A stretch of 64,000 nt of DNA from Paratrimastix pyriformis (GCA_027972325.1 JAPMOS010000016.1:124001-188000); one strand, 5' to 3'; positions 55,091 through 64,000 are shown, counted from the stretch's first letter. The notes: a model not told the origin generated them from the letters alone. Numbers and translations are program-made.

Positions 55091-55547
55091 GATGATGCAA
55101 GTAAGGTAAACTGAACCGAGAAAGGTGAGACAGTTGTGTGAGCAACGTGCGGAACCCTCAATAGGTGTGAAGCACCCGAGTGTGATGTTGGCTTTTTCTG
55201 TCAACATGTCATTCCATCGTGCTCCGCCTTTTCTTCCCACATTGGGAAACGTGTTGGCCCGGGGTCGACGGGCAATTGCCGGAGAAGAAAGAGTGAAGGA
55301 AGAGGGGGAAAAACGTGTTGGCCCGGGGACAATGGGGCAATTGCCGGAGAAGAACGACATGCCCGAGCCCGTGCTGTTTCGGGCGAGACACAGCTTTGTC
55401 CATGTGGTGCGCGGTTTTTTGCTGAAATTTGCGGAAGAGAGGGAAATGGGGGGAAGGGAGAGAGGCGACGACACAACAAACCAGAGAAAAGGAAAACAGG
55501 AAACCGGCGGGGCGGGAGAAACGACGGGCGACCCAATTGAACCCAAT
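55091..55547. other. Tandem minus-strand spacer with an imperfect direct repeat
   Basis: Between SCAI's stop and eIF5's start, so it holds the SCAI 3' end and the eIF5 promoter. A segment of about 45 bases containing ACGTGTTGGCCCGGGG and GGCAATTGCCGGAGAAGAA occurs twice, at about 55247-55290 and 55313-55357, separated by a purine-rich spacer. GGCAATTGCC is itself a palindrome. Confidence 0.6.
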
Positions 55548-58500
55548 TTACAAGGCGAACTGATCGAGGACCCCAAACTCGGCGGCCAGGTCGCGGACGA
55601 GGGCCTTCATGGGGTCCGCCTCCAGCACCTCGCGGGGCCAGGCCGGGTAGGCCTGGGGGAGGTACTCCTCCTGGGCGGCCTCGGGGACTGTGGCCCGGAT
55701 GGCCTCGCCCCACTGGCGGTGGGCGCTGAGGACGACGTAGCAGAACCAGTGGCGCAGCAGGAACTGGCGCAGGTACTCGTCCTCGGCGAACCGCTGGTAG
55801 ACGGCCAGGGCAGGCCACTGCCAGGTGGGAGCCGGCGACGAGGAGGGCGGAGCGGGGGCGGCCGAGGTCGCGGCGGGGGGCGCCGGCGAGGCGGCGGTGG
55901 GTACCGAGCCTGCCGGCAGGCAGCGGAGCATGTGGGGGGCGCTGAAGAAGTAGTCGCGCGAGAGCTGGTCGAAGGCGGCCTGCATCTTGCGCTGGAGGGC
56001 CGCCAGGATGTCGGTCTCGCACTGGCGGAACTCGGCCTCGGTCTGGTGGGCGTGCGGGTGGCGCGAGTACCAGTTGGTGGACAGCCCGCAGAAGGCCGTG
56101 AAGGCCATCAGGGGCGCGTGCAGGAAGGCCGTGTAGACGCGGCCCACCCGGGCGGCCGAGGTGGCGAACCAGTCGGCGTACGTCAGGCTGGCCGGGTCGT
56201 CGCCCATGGCCGGCACGGGGGCCGCCGCCAGGGAGCGCTGCGGGGCCTTGGCGGGCGAGGCCAGCACGGCCACCATGGGCAGGTGGCCGGGCAGAAGGGA
56301 GGCGCCCTGGGGGCCCCGCATGGCGGCCACCTGTTGCAGGAGGCGGTGCTGCTCGGTGGCCTGGGCGACCAGGCTGGCCCACTGGTGGCTGACCTCCGAG
56401 TCGACCACCACAAACAGCGGCCGCCGGGCGAAGGGCAGCAGGTCCTGGGGCCATATGCAGTTGGCCTCGGGGCACGGCCGAGCGGGGGCCGCGGCGGCGG
56501 CGACGGGGGGGGCGGTGGTGGGCGAGCCGCGAGCCGCCGCGCCCGGGGAGGTTGCCGGCGGGGCCACCGCGGAGGCGGCCTGGGAGGCGATGGTGGGAGG
56601 GGGTGAGCACCGGGCCGGGGCGGCCGAGGAGCCCTTGCGGGGATGGTGCCGGTGGCGCGACTGGCGCAGGAAGTGGGGCGAGCCGGGCCGGGGCGGGGCG
56701 TCGTCCTCCTCGAAATCGAACTCGGGACCCGAGGAGCCCTCGCCCTCGGCCTCGCCCTCGCCCTCGGCCTCGCCCTCGGCCTCGGCGCTGCCCTCCTGGT
56801 GGCTGAGCCCCGAGGGCCGCCGGGCCGTGGCGGAGTTGGCGGCCTGCAGGGGCCCCGGGACGGCCGTCACACCGCCCGCGGGCATGGGGCGGGGCGTGAT
56901 CAGGATGGGCCCGTCGCTGCTGCGGCTGCGGGTCAGGAAGGGCGAGTCGGTCCGCTCGAGGGAGCTGGCTGACGACCAGGCGTGGGCCGCGGGCCGCCGG
57001 ACGGCCACCGGGGCCACGATGACCGAGGGCTCGACCGGCTCGGCCGTCTCGGCGTCCTCCTCGGGCTCGCGGGGCTGCGAGGGCGCCAGGGGCGCCTCGG
57101 GGGCCTCGTCGCGGCCCTCCGACCGGACGGTGCGCTCGTCGTCCTCGTCGCCGCCCACCATCGAGGCGTCCTCGTCCTCGTCCACGTCCAGCGGGGCCGC
57201 CGCCGGGGTGCTGCCGACGTCCTTCAGCAGCAGGCCGCCCGTCTGGGGGGCCGGGATCCCGTCGGCCGAGACGTAGACCAGCATGGCCCGGCTCTCGGAG
57301 AGCTCGCTGGCCGACATGCCCAGCGAGTGCAGCAGCTGCGAGGTGGACGGGTTGTAGAGGACCGTCTTGTGGGGGCAGGGCGGCAGGGGGTGGGCCTTGT
57401 TGGCCGGGACCCCGCCGGCCGAGGAGGGGTGTCCAGGGGAGTGGCCGTTGACGGGCGAGGCCGGGGGCGAGGCGGCCGTGGCCAGGGGCGAGCTGAGCTG
57501 CGCGTGGCGCATCAGCAGGGCGTTGGGCCCCGAGCCGGGCGAGGAGGCGGGCACGCCCACCTTGGGCGGGGGCGGCGAGGCCTGCGGGAGGCCCTGGGGC
57601 GGGACGGTGGCCATCTCGAGGGCCTGCACGATGCGGAACAGGTCCAGCGTGAACTCGCTCAGCTTGACGGGCAGCTGGTGGGCCGGCTCGTTGGGCGGGG
57701 GCACGATGCTGTTCACGCCACCCGCAATGACCACCGCTTCCTGCAGAACGGCGAGAGCGGGAAGTGGGGGGGGGGGGGGGGGGGGCGAATGAGGAGAAGG
57801 GCACGGCCGGGGAGGCCCGAGGCAAGTGAGGAGGAAGGGAGGGGGGCCCAGGGCGCGCTTGACCTTGACGCGGAGCGGGTGGGGCAGCAGCTGGGCCGAC
57901 TCGCTCTCGGGGTGCTCCTGCAGGTAGCGGCGCAGCAGGGCCCGGTACTTCTTGACCTTCATCTGCTGCACCTCGGCCAGGTGGGCCGCGATGTAGTGCT
58001 GCTGCACCTCGAGCACAGACCAGCAGGCCGCCAGCCCGGCGGCGGGCTTCCGGTCGGCCTCGGCCTGGGCGGGCTGGCCGAGGGCCGAGCTGCCCAGCAT
58101 GCGCAGGGGGGCCGGGGCGGTGCCCGTGGTGGGGGCCAGCAGGGGCGACATGGTGGCCGGCCCGTTCTTGATGGCGCCCATCAGCACGCAGGGCGTCAGC
58201 TCGGTCAGCACGTGGACGAACTGCACCACCTCCCGCAGGTAGCCCCGCCACTCGCGCCGGTCGGCCGGGTCCATCGAGTTCTCGGCCTCCTTCACCAGCA
58301 GGGAGAGCTCCACCCTCAGGGTGGCGGCCACGTTGAGCCGGTTCAGGAGGAGCGCAACCACAATGTATCGGGCCTGTGTGTGTGTGTGTGGGGGGATGGA
58401 TGAGCCTGCCGCGTCAGGGGGGGTGAGAGAGACCATGAAACGAAGCTGCTTCGTGATCAACATCGAGTTGCCTGAAATTTCCAGCTCATCGAAGTACTTC

Positions 58501-58966
58501 CGCAGGCGGATGCAGTCGTAGAACTGGGCACAGTTGGAGAGATAGAAGGTCTCGGAGTTCCGGAGCCATGCCTGATAGTACAGTTGCCCCTGGAAGCGAC
58601 GAAGAGGAGACGCCCGAAAAAAGGCAGGTGAGAAGGTGTGTCGAGGCTCCGGGGAAAGAAAGAAAACACAGACGATCTTGGAGGCCATCTCGCCAATTTC
58701 CCATCTTTTCAGGCCAAGCCCGTCCTTTTTCATCAGTGAGGCACGATTTTCCTGCTGGAACTTCCAGAGACGGTTAAACACTTCAAAAGCCGAGGCGAAA
58801 TACTTTGCAATAGTGTTGTTGTTCCCCGGTGGGAGATCACGAAGCCCTGAGCGATTTGCACAAGAGATAAAGCGAAATCTTAAAAGGGAATTCTATAAAG
58901 ACCCATGAAGAGCTGGTGGCTCTGATTTAGGAGCGTCAGGTACTCTTTACGCAAGGCCGAGCTCAT
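55548..58966 (-). CDS. SCAI: SCAI-like protein (suppressor of cancer cell invasion family)
   Basis: In animals SCAI is a nuclear regulator of MRTF/SRF transcription and of DNA-break repair. Start MSSALRKEYLTLLNQSHQLF (58966). An intron with donor GTCTTT joins to GLRDLPPGNNNTIAKYFASA, then FNRLWKFQQENRASLMKKDG, LKRWEIGEMASKI; intron GTCTGT (58673); GQLYYQAWLRNSETFYLSNC, FYDCIRLRKYFDELE; intron GTCTCT; ARYIVVALLLNRLNVAATLR; intron GTCAAG (about 57864); LSEFTLDLFRIVQALEM. Later blocks: LPFARRPLFVVVDSEVSHQW, VYTAFLHAPLMAFTAFCGLS, YLRQFLLRHWFCYVVLSAHR and the end LAAEFGVLDQFAL. All match SCAI. The protein is about 1000 residues against about 600 in human, owing to Ala/Pro/Ser- and Glu-rich insertions in the middle (57260-56500). 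Why a protist has it is not known. Confidence 0.92.
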
Positions 58967-59159
58967 GTTCTCTGCGTGGCAAAAGGTGCCCGGGGAATTT
59001 GAGATAAAACCCAAGCTCTTGGCCAATTCGGTTTTTCTCGCCCTTCCCATTGCAAAAAGGTCGTTCAGGAACAACTCTCGTGGTCCTTCTTAGGAACAAA
59101 ACAGATGGGTTGGGTGTCAAGATGCTTGCGTCGGAGGAGATGGGTGATAGGTTGGCGCT
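58967..59159. promoter_or_regulatory. Tandem minus-strand spacer (asteroid 3' end, SCAI promoter)
   Basis: 193 bases between the SCAI start and the stop of the upstream asteroid-type gene. AT-richer than the flanks; contains CGTTCAGGAACAACTC. No element recognised. Confidence 0.4.
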
Positions 59160-61458
59160 TTAGTTCATCTCGTCCTCCTCGTCGTCGACGACGGGGGCGG
59201 GGCCACGAGTGGCGGTAGCAGCAGAGGCCTCCACTAAAAAAAAAAAAAAGGAGGGGAGGAAAACCAATTTGTAGTTGGACAACACCAAGATGGGGGACAG
59301 TCGACAGACTCTCCGGGCGATCCTCCTCCTCGTCCTCCTCGCGCTCCTCGCGCTCCTCGGCCTTGGGGGCCTTCTTGGGGGCCTCATCGAGGGCGGCCAG
59401 CAGGTCGAACATGTTCCCCTTGGGCTGCTCGGTGTTGCGCTTCTGGGGGCCCTTCTTCCGGCCCGAGGCGGCCGCGGCGGCGGCGGCCTTGACGGAGGCG
59501 GGGGCGTGCTTGGCGGCGGTCATGGGGAAGAGCTTCAGGAGGGCCGGCTCGCCGCCCAGGCCGGCGGTGACGGCATCGAGCAGGTCGAAGGCCACCCGGC
59601 GCGGGTCGCTGGCGGCCGCATCGCCCGTCAGGCCGAGGCTGGGCAGCAGGTCGGACAGGATGGTCTTGATGTCCCGGTTGCTCACGGGCCGCGAGAAGCC
59701 GCTCTCGTCGGTGATGATCTGCACAAAACACAATCCCCCAGAGCGGGAGATCAGCATAATTGTCGTGGCCCCGTTTGGACGGGAGTAGGTCAGGGGGGAG
59801 CAGGGCAGGTGTGCTGGCGGCGGACCCTGTGGCCGTCCTTGAGCCGGTTGGCGATGGCGCGGGCCTGGGAGAGCATCTCGGCCAGCAGGTTGCCGTCGAA
59901 GAGCCGGGTCACGTCGATGGCGGGCTGCATGGCCTGCATGCAGACCCGGTCGGCCATCATCACCGTGGTCAGCACCAGGTTGTAGGTCGTGCCGAAGTGC
60001 ACCGCACGGTGCCGCCGGAAGTAGCTGCGAGGCGGCAAGGGCAAGGGCAAGGGCAACGACAATGGAGGGGGCGTTCGTGAGTCCGGGTGGTAAGCATTCG
60101 GCTCCACACAAAATTGCGCGAAAAATGGCGGTCAAGTTGCTCCCCCGGCCAGACGAAGGATGCGGGCCGCCGACCTGGGGGGGCCGCGAGGGGCGTACGG
60201 CGGGGGCACCCGGACGAGGCACTGGGCGCAGTGGGCGATGAGGGCGGCCATCTCGTGGGCCCGGATGCCCAGCGGGCCGGTCAGCTCGCGGGCGAAGACC
60301 GTCAGGGCGGTGATCGTGAACAGGGTCGTCGCCGTCTGGACGTCCTCCGGCACGGACAGGTTCATGGCCAGGCCGCAAAGCTGCAGGGAGGAGGGAGGGG
60401 GGGGGGGGGGGGGGGGGGGGGGATGGAGAGGGTGATGACAACGATGACGGTTGGTGCGGCTGCTGATTGGAGGATGCTGATTGGAGGATGCTGATTGGAG
60501 GATGTTGATGGGAGGATGTTGATGGGAGAGCATGATGCTGGTCATGACCAGGGGGAGGGGCGGACCTTGGAGAAGAGCCGGGCCCTGTGCTTGGGGTCGA
60601 GGCGGCCCGTGAGGAGGGCCTCGAAGAGCGAGGTCTGGGCGGGGTCGCACCCGGCGGCCTCCATGTACTTGGCCACGGTGGGCGTGTGGACGGGCACCTG
60701 CAGCGTGTGGGCCACGATCTCGGCCCCCGTGCGGTAGTACTCCTTCACGGGCACCGGGGCAGCTGCCCAGGCCGCGGCGGGGAAGACGACGCGTGGGGTG
60801 GGGTGGTGGTCAGTCGCCGAACCACAGAGACCGACCGCCCGACCGACCGACCGACCGCCCGACCGCCCGACCGCCCGACCGCCCGACCGACCGACCGACC
60901 GCCCGACCGACCGACCGACCGACCGACACGCCCATCCACAAGCCCATCCCTCCCCCAGGAGGGCGATGCAGACGGACCGTCCTTGGTCTTGGGGGCGGTC
61001 GACAGGACGATGGACATGATGTCCCGCCGGATGGGGGCCAGCAGCGAGTAGCCCGTGACCCACTGGTAGCGCTCGTAGAGCGACCGGAAGATGTGCGGCC
61101 CATGAGCACGTCCAGGAAGACAAGCCACAGGTCGTCCGCCTTGTGCTTGGCAACCAGCGCCTCGTACACTGATGGGGGGGGGGGGGGGGCATGAGTTCAC
61201 CAGTGGCGCATGGAGAAAATAGCTGCATGTCGTACGACCCTGGGGGCAATGAGGCGGTGTCTTGGTTCTGGGGGGGGGGAGGGAGGGCTGGGGCAAAGCG
61301 GGGAGGAACAGGGGACGGACCGGCCGGGGGCACGGTGAGGACGGGGTTGGCGGAGCTGACGGGGACCATGGGGCCCTCGGCGACCCGAATGAGGGCCTCG
61401 GGGAAGCGGGCCAGGTGGCTCTTCCAGTCCTCAATGCTGGTCGACCCGGTGATGCTGC

Positions 61459-61491
<33 letters not shown>

Positions 61492-63487
61492 GGGGCATGC
61501 ACAAGAAGAGAACACGGTCCGACCTCCTCCCCATTTCCCCGTCCTCCCGCCTGCTAAGCGTCCACTCCCCCCCCCCTCCCTCCCGGCCCCATCACCAAGG
61601 CCGGCACTGTGCGGACGCGGGCAGGACGGCGTCAGTGGCGAGGTACTCGCGGGCTGCGGCCTTGAGGGTGTCGATGTCCTTGGCCCGGAGCAGCTGCTCG
61701 AGGGGCACGTAGCCGGCGTAGTCCTCGAAGGGGCTCCGCTCGGGGATGGCGGCGTCCTCGTGGAAGCACCGCCGCACGAACCGGGCGGCCGTCATGATCT
61801 CCACCTCCGACCCGGCGGGTTCGGCAGGCTCGACCATCGTCTGGTCGTCGTCCTCGTGGTCCGGGTACGCTGGAGGGTCCAGGGGGGAGGGAGATCAGCA
61901 CCAGCATCCACCACCCAAACCCACCCGCCATCCAATTTGCTGTGCGCAGTGGCATGCGGGCGCTGGGCGGGCGGACATGCGGGGGCGGGCAGCTCGGGCA
62001 GGGGGGGGTGAGTGCGAGGGGGGATGGGCGGACATGCGGGGGCGGGCAGCTCGGGCAGGGGGCGCACGGGCTCGGGCTCCTCCTCCTCGGGCTCGGGGAC
62101 CGGGGCCGGGGCCGCAGGGGCAGCGCCCTCGGCAGCGGGGGCGGCACCCTCAACGGGGGCGGGGGCGGGGGCGGCGGCGGGGGCCGGGGCGGCCTCACCC
62201 TCAACGGGAGCGACAGGGGCGGGGGCGGGGGCAGGGGCGGGGGCCACCTTCTTGGGCTTGGGGGGCAGGGGAGGCAGCACAGCCTCGGGGTGCTCGTTCG
62301 ACCAGAACCGGGTCGGAACCTGGGTGGCGGGGGTGGTGGCGGGGCGGCCGGTGAGGAGGGGGAGGGGCGGGCGAGGGGAGCGATGCCGACCTCGAAGTAG
62401 TCGTTGCCCAGCAGGACGGCCAGCACGGGCAGGTGGCGCAGGGGCATCCCGTAGAGGGCCTTGGCAATGTCCTTGCGGCGCCACACCTTGGCAACCAGCT
62501 GTGGAGGGCAGGGAGGCCAGGGGATGGGATGAGGACTCGGCGGAGGAGGGGCGGGTGTCAGGGGCACCTGCAGGGCAGGCGGACCGGCTCGGCGGGGTGG
62601 CGGGCGCCTCGGCGCCGTCGTGAGGGACGGGCACGCGGAAGGTGGACAGGGGGATGATCCGGGTGGTGTTGAAGAAGAAGAAGTCGCTGCGGAAGGGAGG
62701 GCAGGCGGGTGATGGAGACGGAGTGAGCGAGGTGAAGCCCGGGGTGAGGTCGACAGATGGGGTCTGAGGCCCGGTTGGGAGGGTGATGGGGGGGGGGGGT
62801 GAGGCCGATCGGCCCCGGAGTGCGAACCTGTCGTTGGTCAGGATGCCATAGAACCCGGCGCAGCGGGCGAGCATGGCCGTGGGGGCGTCGCCCTCCGTGC
62901 CCACCGCGAAGAAGTCGATCTTCTCCTCCTCGAGCACCTGGTGCAGCAGCGCGTGCAGCAGCAGGGGGGGCTGGGGGGCGATCCGGCGCCGCATGGTCGG
63001 GTGCCGGGTGTCGGAGGTCAGGTGCTGGTCCACCAGGTAGGCCGAGTCGTGGGCCCGCTTGATGATGGTCTCCTCCTTGATGCAGGCGCTCATGCCGTCC
63101 ATGATGAAGTGCAGCCGGATGCGGTTTTCACGCATAATGCGGAAATAATGCCGCAGGTAGGTGGCTGTTGTCGAAGGACCGCAGCAGGAGGACCATCAGA
63201 AGCATCCAGTGGAAGGGCCACCCAGAAACGACCCCCGAAAGCAGATAGTGGAAGCCGGAGGAGTGACAGGTTTTTGTTGCCTTGCCAAAATACAGACCAA
63301 ACTGAGCGTACTGCCCGCCATGGGGGAAGTTGAGATAGGACGAGTTGCAGTAGAGATAGTTCAGGAAGTTGGATGAATCAACGGCGACATCCAGATCGTG
63401 CCCCAGCCGTTCGGCTTCATCGCGGAAGGTAACCTCGCGATGAGGGACGTACGTCGACACAAAGCTGAGCAATTTCTTGATACCCAT
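59160..63487 (-). CDS. Asteroid/FAM120-type XPG-fold nuclease-like protein
   Basis: Start MGIKKLLSFVSTYVPHREVT (63487), the XPG-N fold. The first intron (63297, GTCTGT) joins GGQYAQFG to TYLRHYFRIMRENRIRLHFI and MDGMSACIKEETIIKRAHDS. The XPG-I part reads DFFAVGTEGDAPTAMLARCA, then GFYGILTND joined to SDFFFFNTTRIIPLSTFRVP, and LRHLPVLAVLLGNDYFEVG. Acidic residues at nuclease positions (VDSSN, MDG, EGD, NDSD, GND) are kept. The C-terminal half resembles asteroid/FAM120 proteins: FEDYAGYVPLEQLLRAKDID, VYEALVAKHKADDLWLVFLD, LYERYQWVTGYSLLAPIRRD, VPVKEYYRTGAEIVAHTLQV, QTSLFEALLTGRLDPKHRAR, TTYNLVLTTVMMADRVCMQA. It ends in an acidic tail, VVDDEEDEMN. One base seems lost near 61100 between LDVLMG and HIFRSLYERY. 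Many introns use GTCCGY. Substrate unknown; DNA or RNA cleavage is possible. Confidence 0.83.
60836..60933 (+). repeat. Intronic (CCGA)n / (CCGC)n array
   Basis: About 24 tetranucleotide units, mixed CCGA and CCGC, on the plus strand, inside an intron of the asteroid-type gene (TCGG and GCGG on the sense strand). Confidence 0.95.
61461..61490 (-). repeat. Pure poly-C tract before an acceptor (asteroid-type gene)
   Basis: About 30 consecutive G on the plus strand; on the sense strand a C tract leading to the acceptor of the exon starting ITGSTSIEDWKSHLARFPEA. Confidence 0.85.
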
Positions 63488-63595
63488 CCTGGACTCGAGA
63501 GAAAAACCCAAGAAATCGAGTAAGCCTCGGAGAGCGACCCAATTCCGGTTGATCAAGTCTTCCCCTTTTGTTTTTGAAATTATTTGGGGTACGTC
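63488..63595. promoter_or_regulatory. 108-base divergent promoter region
   Basis: Separates the start codons of the asteroid-type gene (minus) and IFT80 (plus). AT-rich (TTGTTTTTGAAATTATTTGG). Confidence 0.55.
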
Positions 63596-64000
63596 ATGCG
63601 GCTTTTGCTTGTAAAACAGCAAAGAACTTCCCGTCTGTGTTTTCCTTAAGTCGAGAATCCGAGCCAGCCCATTTTTCTTCGACCAGAAACTCCCACCGGC
63701 GTGGAGTGGTCCCAAGGACCCTCCTTCTATGTGGCGAGCGAAGACCACTCGATCAGTAGTTTTAACATTTCTGGCGAGCCGATTGGCGAGGTGGCTTCGA
63801 TTCCGGAGACATACTTCTCCGATATGCATCGATGCCCCCGCAAGCAGCCGGTTGCCGGCGGGTCGCCTGGTTTTCAGGATACCATCGCTGTCGCCTGTAC
63901 AGATGGTCTGATCGCAGCCCTGGACGGTCTTCCCTCGTCATGTGTGGCTTCCGTAGGGACCCTTTTAACGATCGACGGCAAGAAGGTGACGAAACGGCAG
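63596..64000 (+). CDS. IFT80: Intraflagellar transport protein IFT80 (5' part)
   Basis: IFT-B complex WD40 protein needed to build cilia and flagella. Start ATG 63596 gives MRLLLVKQQRTS (human IFT80 starts MRLKTSLLKEPKH). An intron with donor GTCTGT (63633 to about 63685, acceptor CGACCAG) joins it to QTPTGVEWSQGPSFYVASED, HSISSFNISGEPIGEVASIP, ETYFSDMHRCPRKQPVAGGS and DTIAVACTDGLIAALDGLPS, which follow the first WD repeats of IFT80 (GWTTAEELYSCSDDH; YPIDFHWFPKS; FVLTSSDGKF). The frame is open to the end of the window, so most of the protein lies outside. Confidence 0.82.

Noticed and set aside
55125-58403. Plus-strand open frames opposite SCAI
   Set aside because: Shadows; the minus strand carries all SCAI motifs.
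1-64000. CRISPR arrays, transposons, LTR elements or rRNA/tRNA genes
   Set aside because: The tandem arrays have no spacers; I saw no transposase, reverse transcriptase or integrase motifs, no terminal repeats and no recognisable structural RNA. Absence is by eye only.

Overview
This is nuclear DNA from a eukaryote: about 20 protein genes on both strands, nearly all interrupted by short introns, with no viral, bacterial-operon or rRNA signature. I saw no tRNA or rRNA gene, but could not run a covariance search. Base composition is strongly GC-rich inside gene bodies and clearly AT-richer around gene starts. The gene set points to a free-living flagellate: IFT80 (intraflagellar transport) and a CatSper-like cation channel imply a flagellum, and an intron-bearing AmrS-type radical SAM gene implies anaerobic metabolism or past bacterial gene transfer. 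An anaerobic flagellated protist (a metamonad such as a Paratrimastix-like preaxostylan, or a breviate) fits, but that is inference; no marker here fixes the species.

Layout. 1-5185 (minus): large low-complexity protein, 3' end outside the window. 5794-6965 (minus): F-box protein with a TMEM185-like membrane region. About 7112-10667 (plus): coiled-coil/proline-rich protein. 11181-13459 (plus): leucine-rich F-box-like protein with a paralogue at 42158-44314 (minus). 13934-22650 (plus): kelch/Cys-rich membrane protein. 22935-23460 (minus): CoA-binding protein. 23513-29277 (plus): ankyrin protein with a huge Pro-rich tail. 29354-30539 (plus): exosome CSL4. 30627-31492 (minus): two-RRM protein. 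31613-32161 (plus): RNase H2 subunit C. 32610-37731 (minus): EFTUD2/Snu114. 38455-41639 (plus): FAF1-like UBX protein. 44377-47272 (plus): CatSper-like channel. About 47440-48170 (minus): unresolved gene. 48713-49751 (minus): ELO fatty-acid elongase. 49828-51171 (plus): YIF1. 51342-52592 (plus): AmrS. 53611-55090 (minus): eIF5. 55548-58966 (minus): SCAI. 59160-63487 (minus): asteroid-type XPG nuclease. 63596 to the end (plus): start of IFT80.

The most unusual signal is in the introns. When exons are joined so that conserved proteins read through, the 5' splice sites are overwhelmingly GTCCGY or GTCTGY instead of GTRAGT, on both strands and in every gene. A U1 snRNA with a changed 5' end (for example containing ACGGAC) would be needed to pair with them in the usual way. 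The introns also carry very long pure C tracts just before AG and many private minisatellites. Gene starts are often packed back to back with only about 50-120 bases between start codons, while gene bodies are inflated by introns. At least four conserved exons show a one-base loss, most simply explained as assembly errors; conceptual translations should be treated accordingly.
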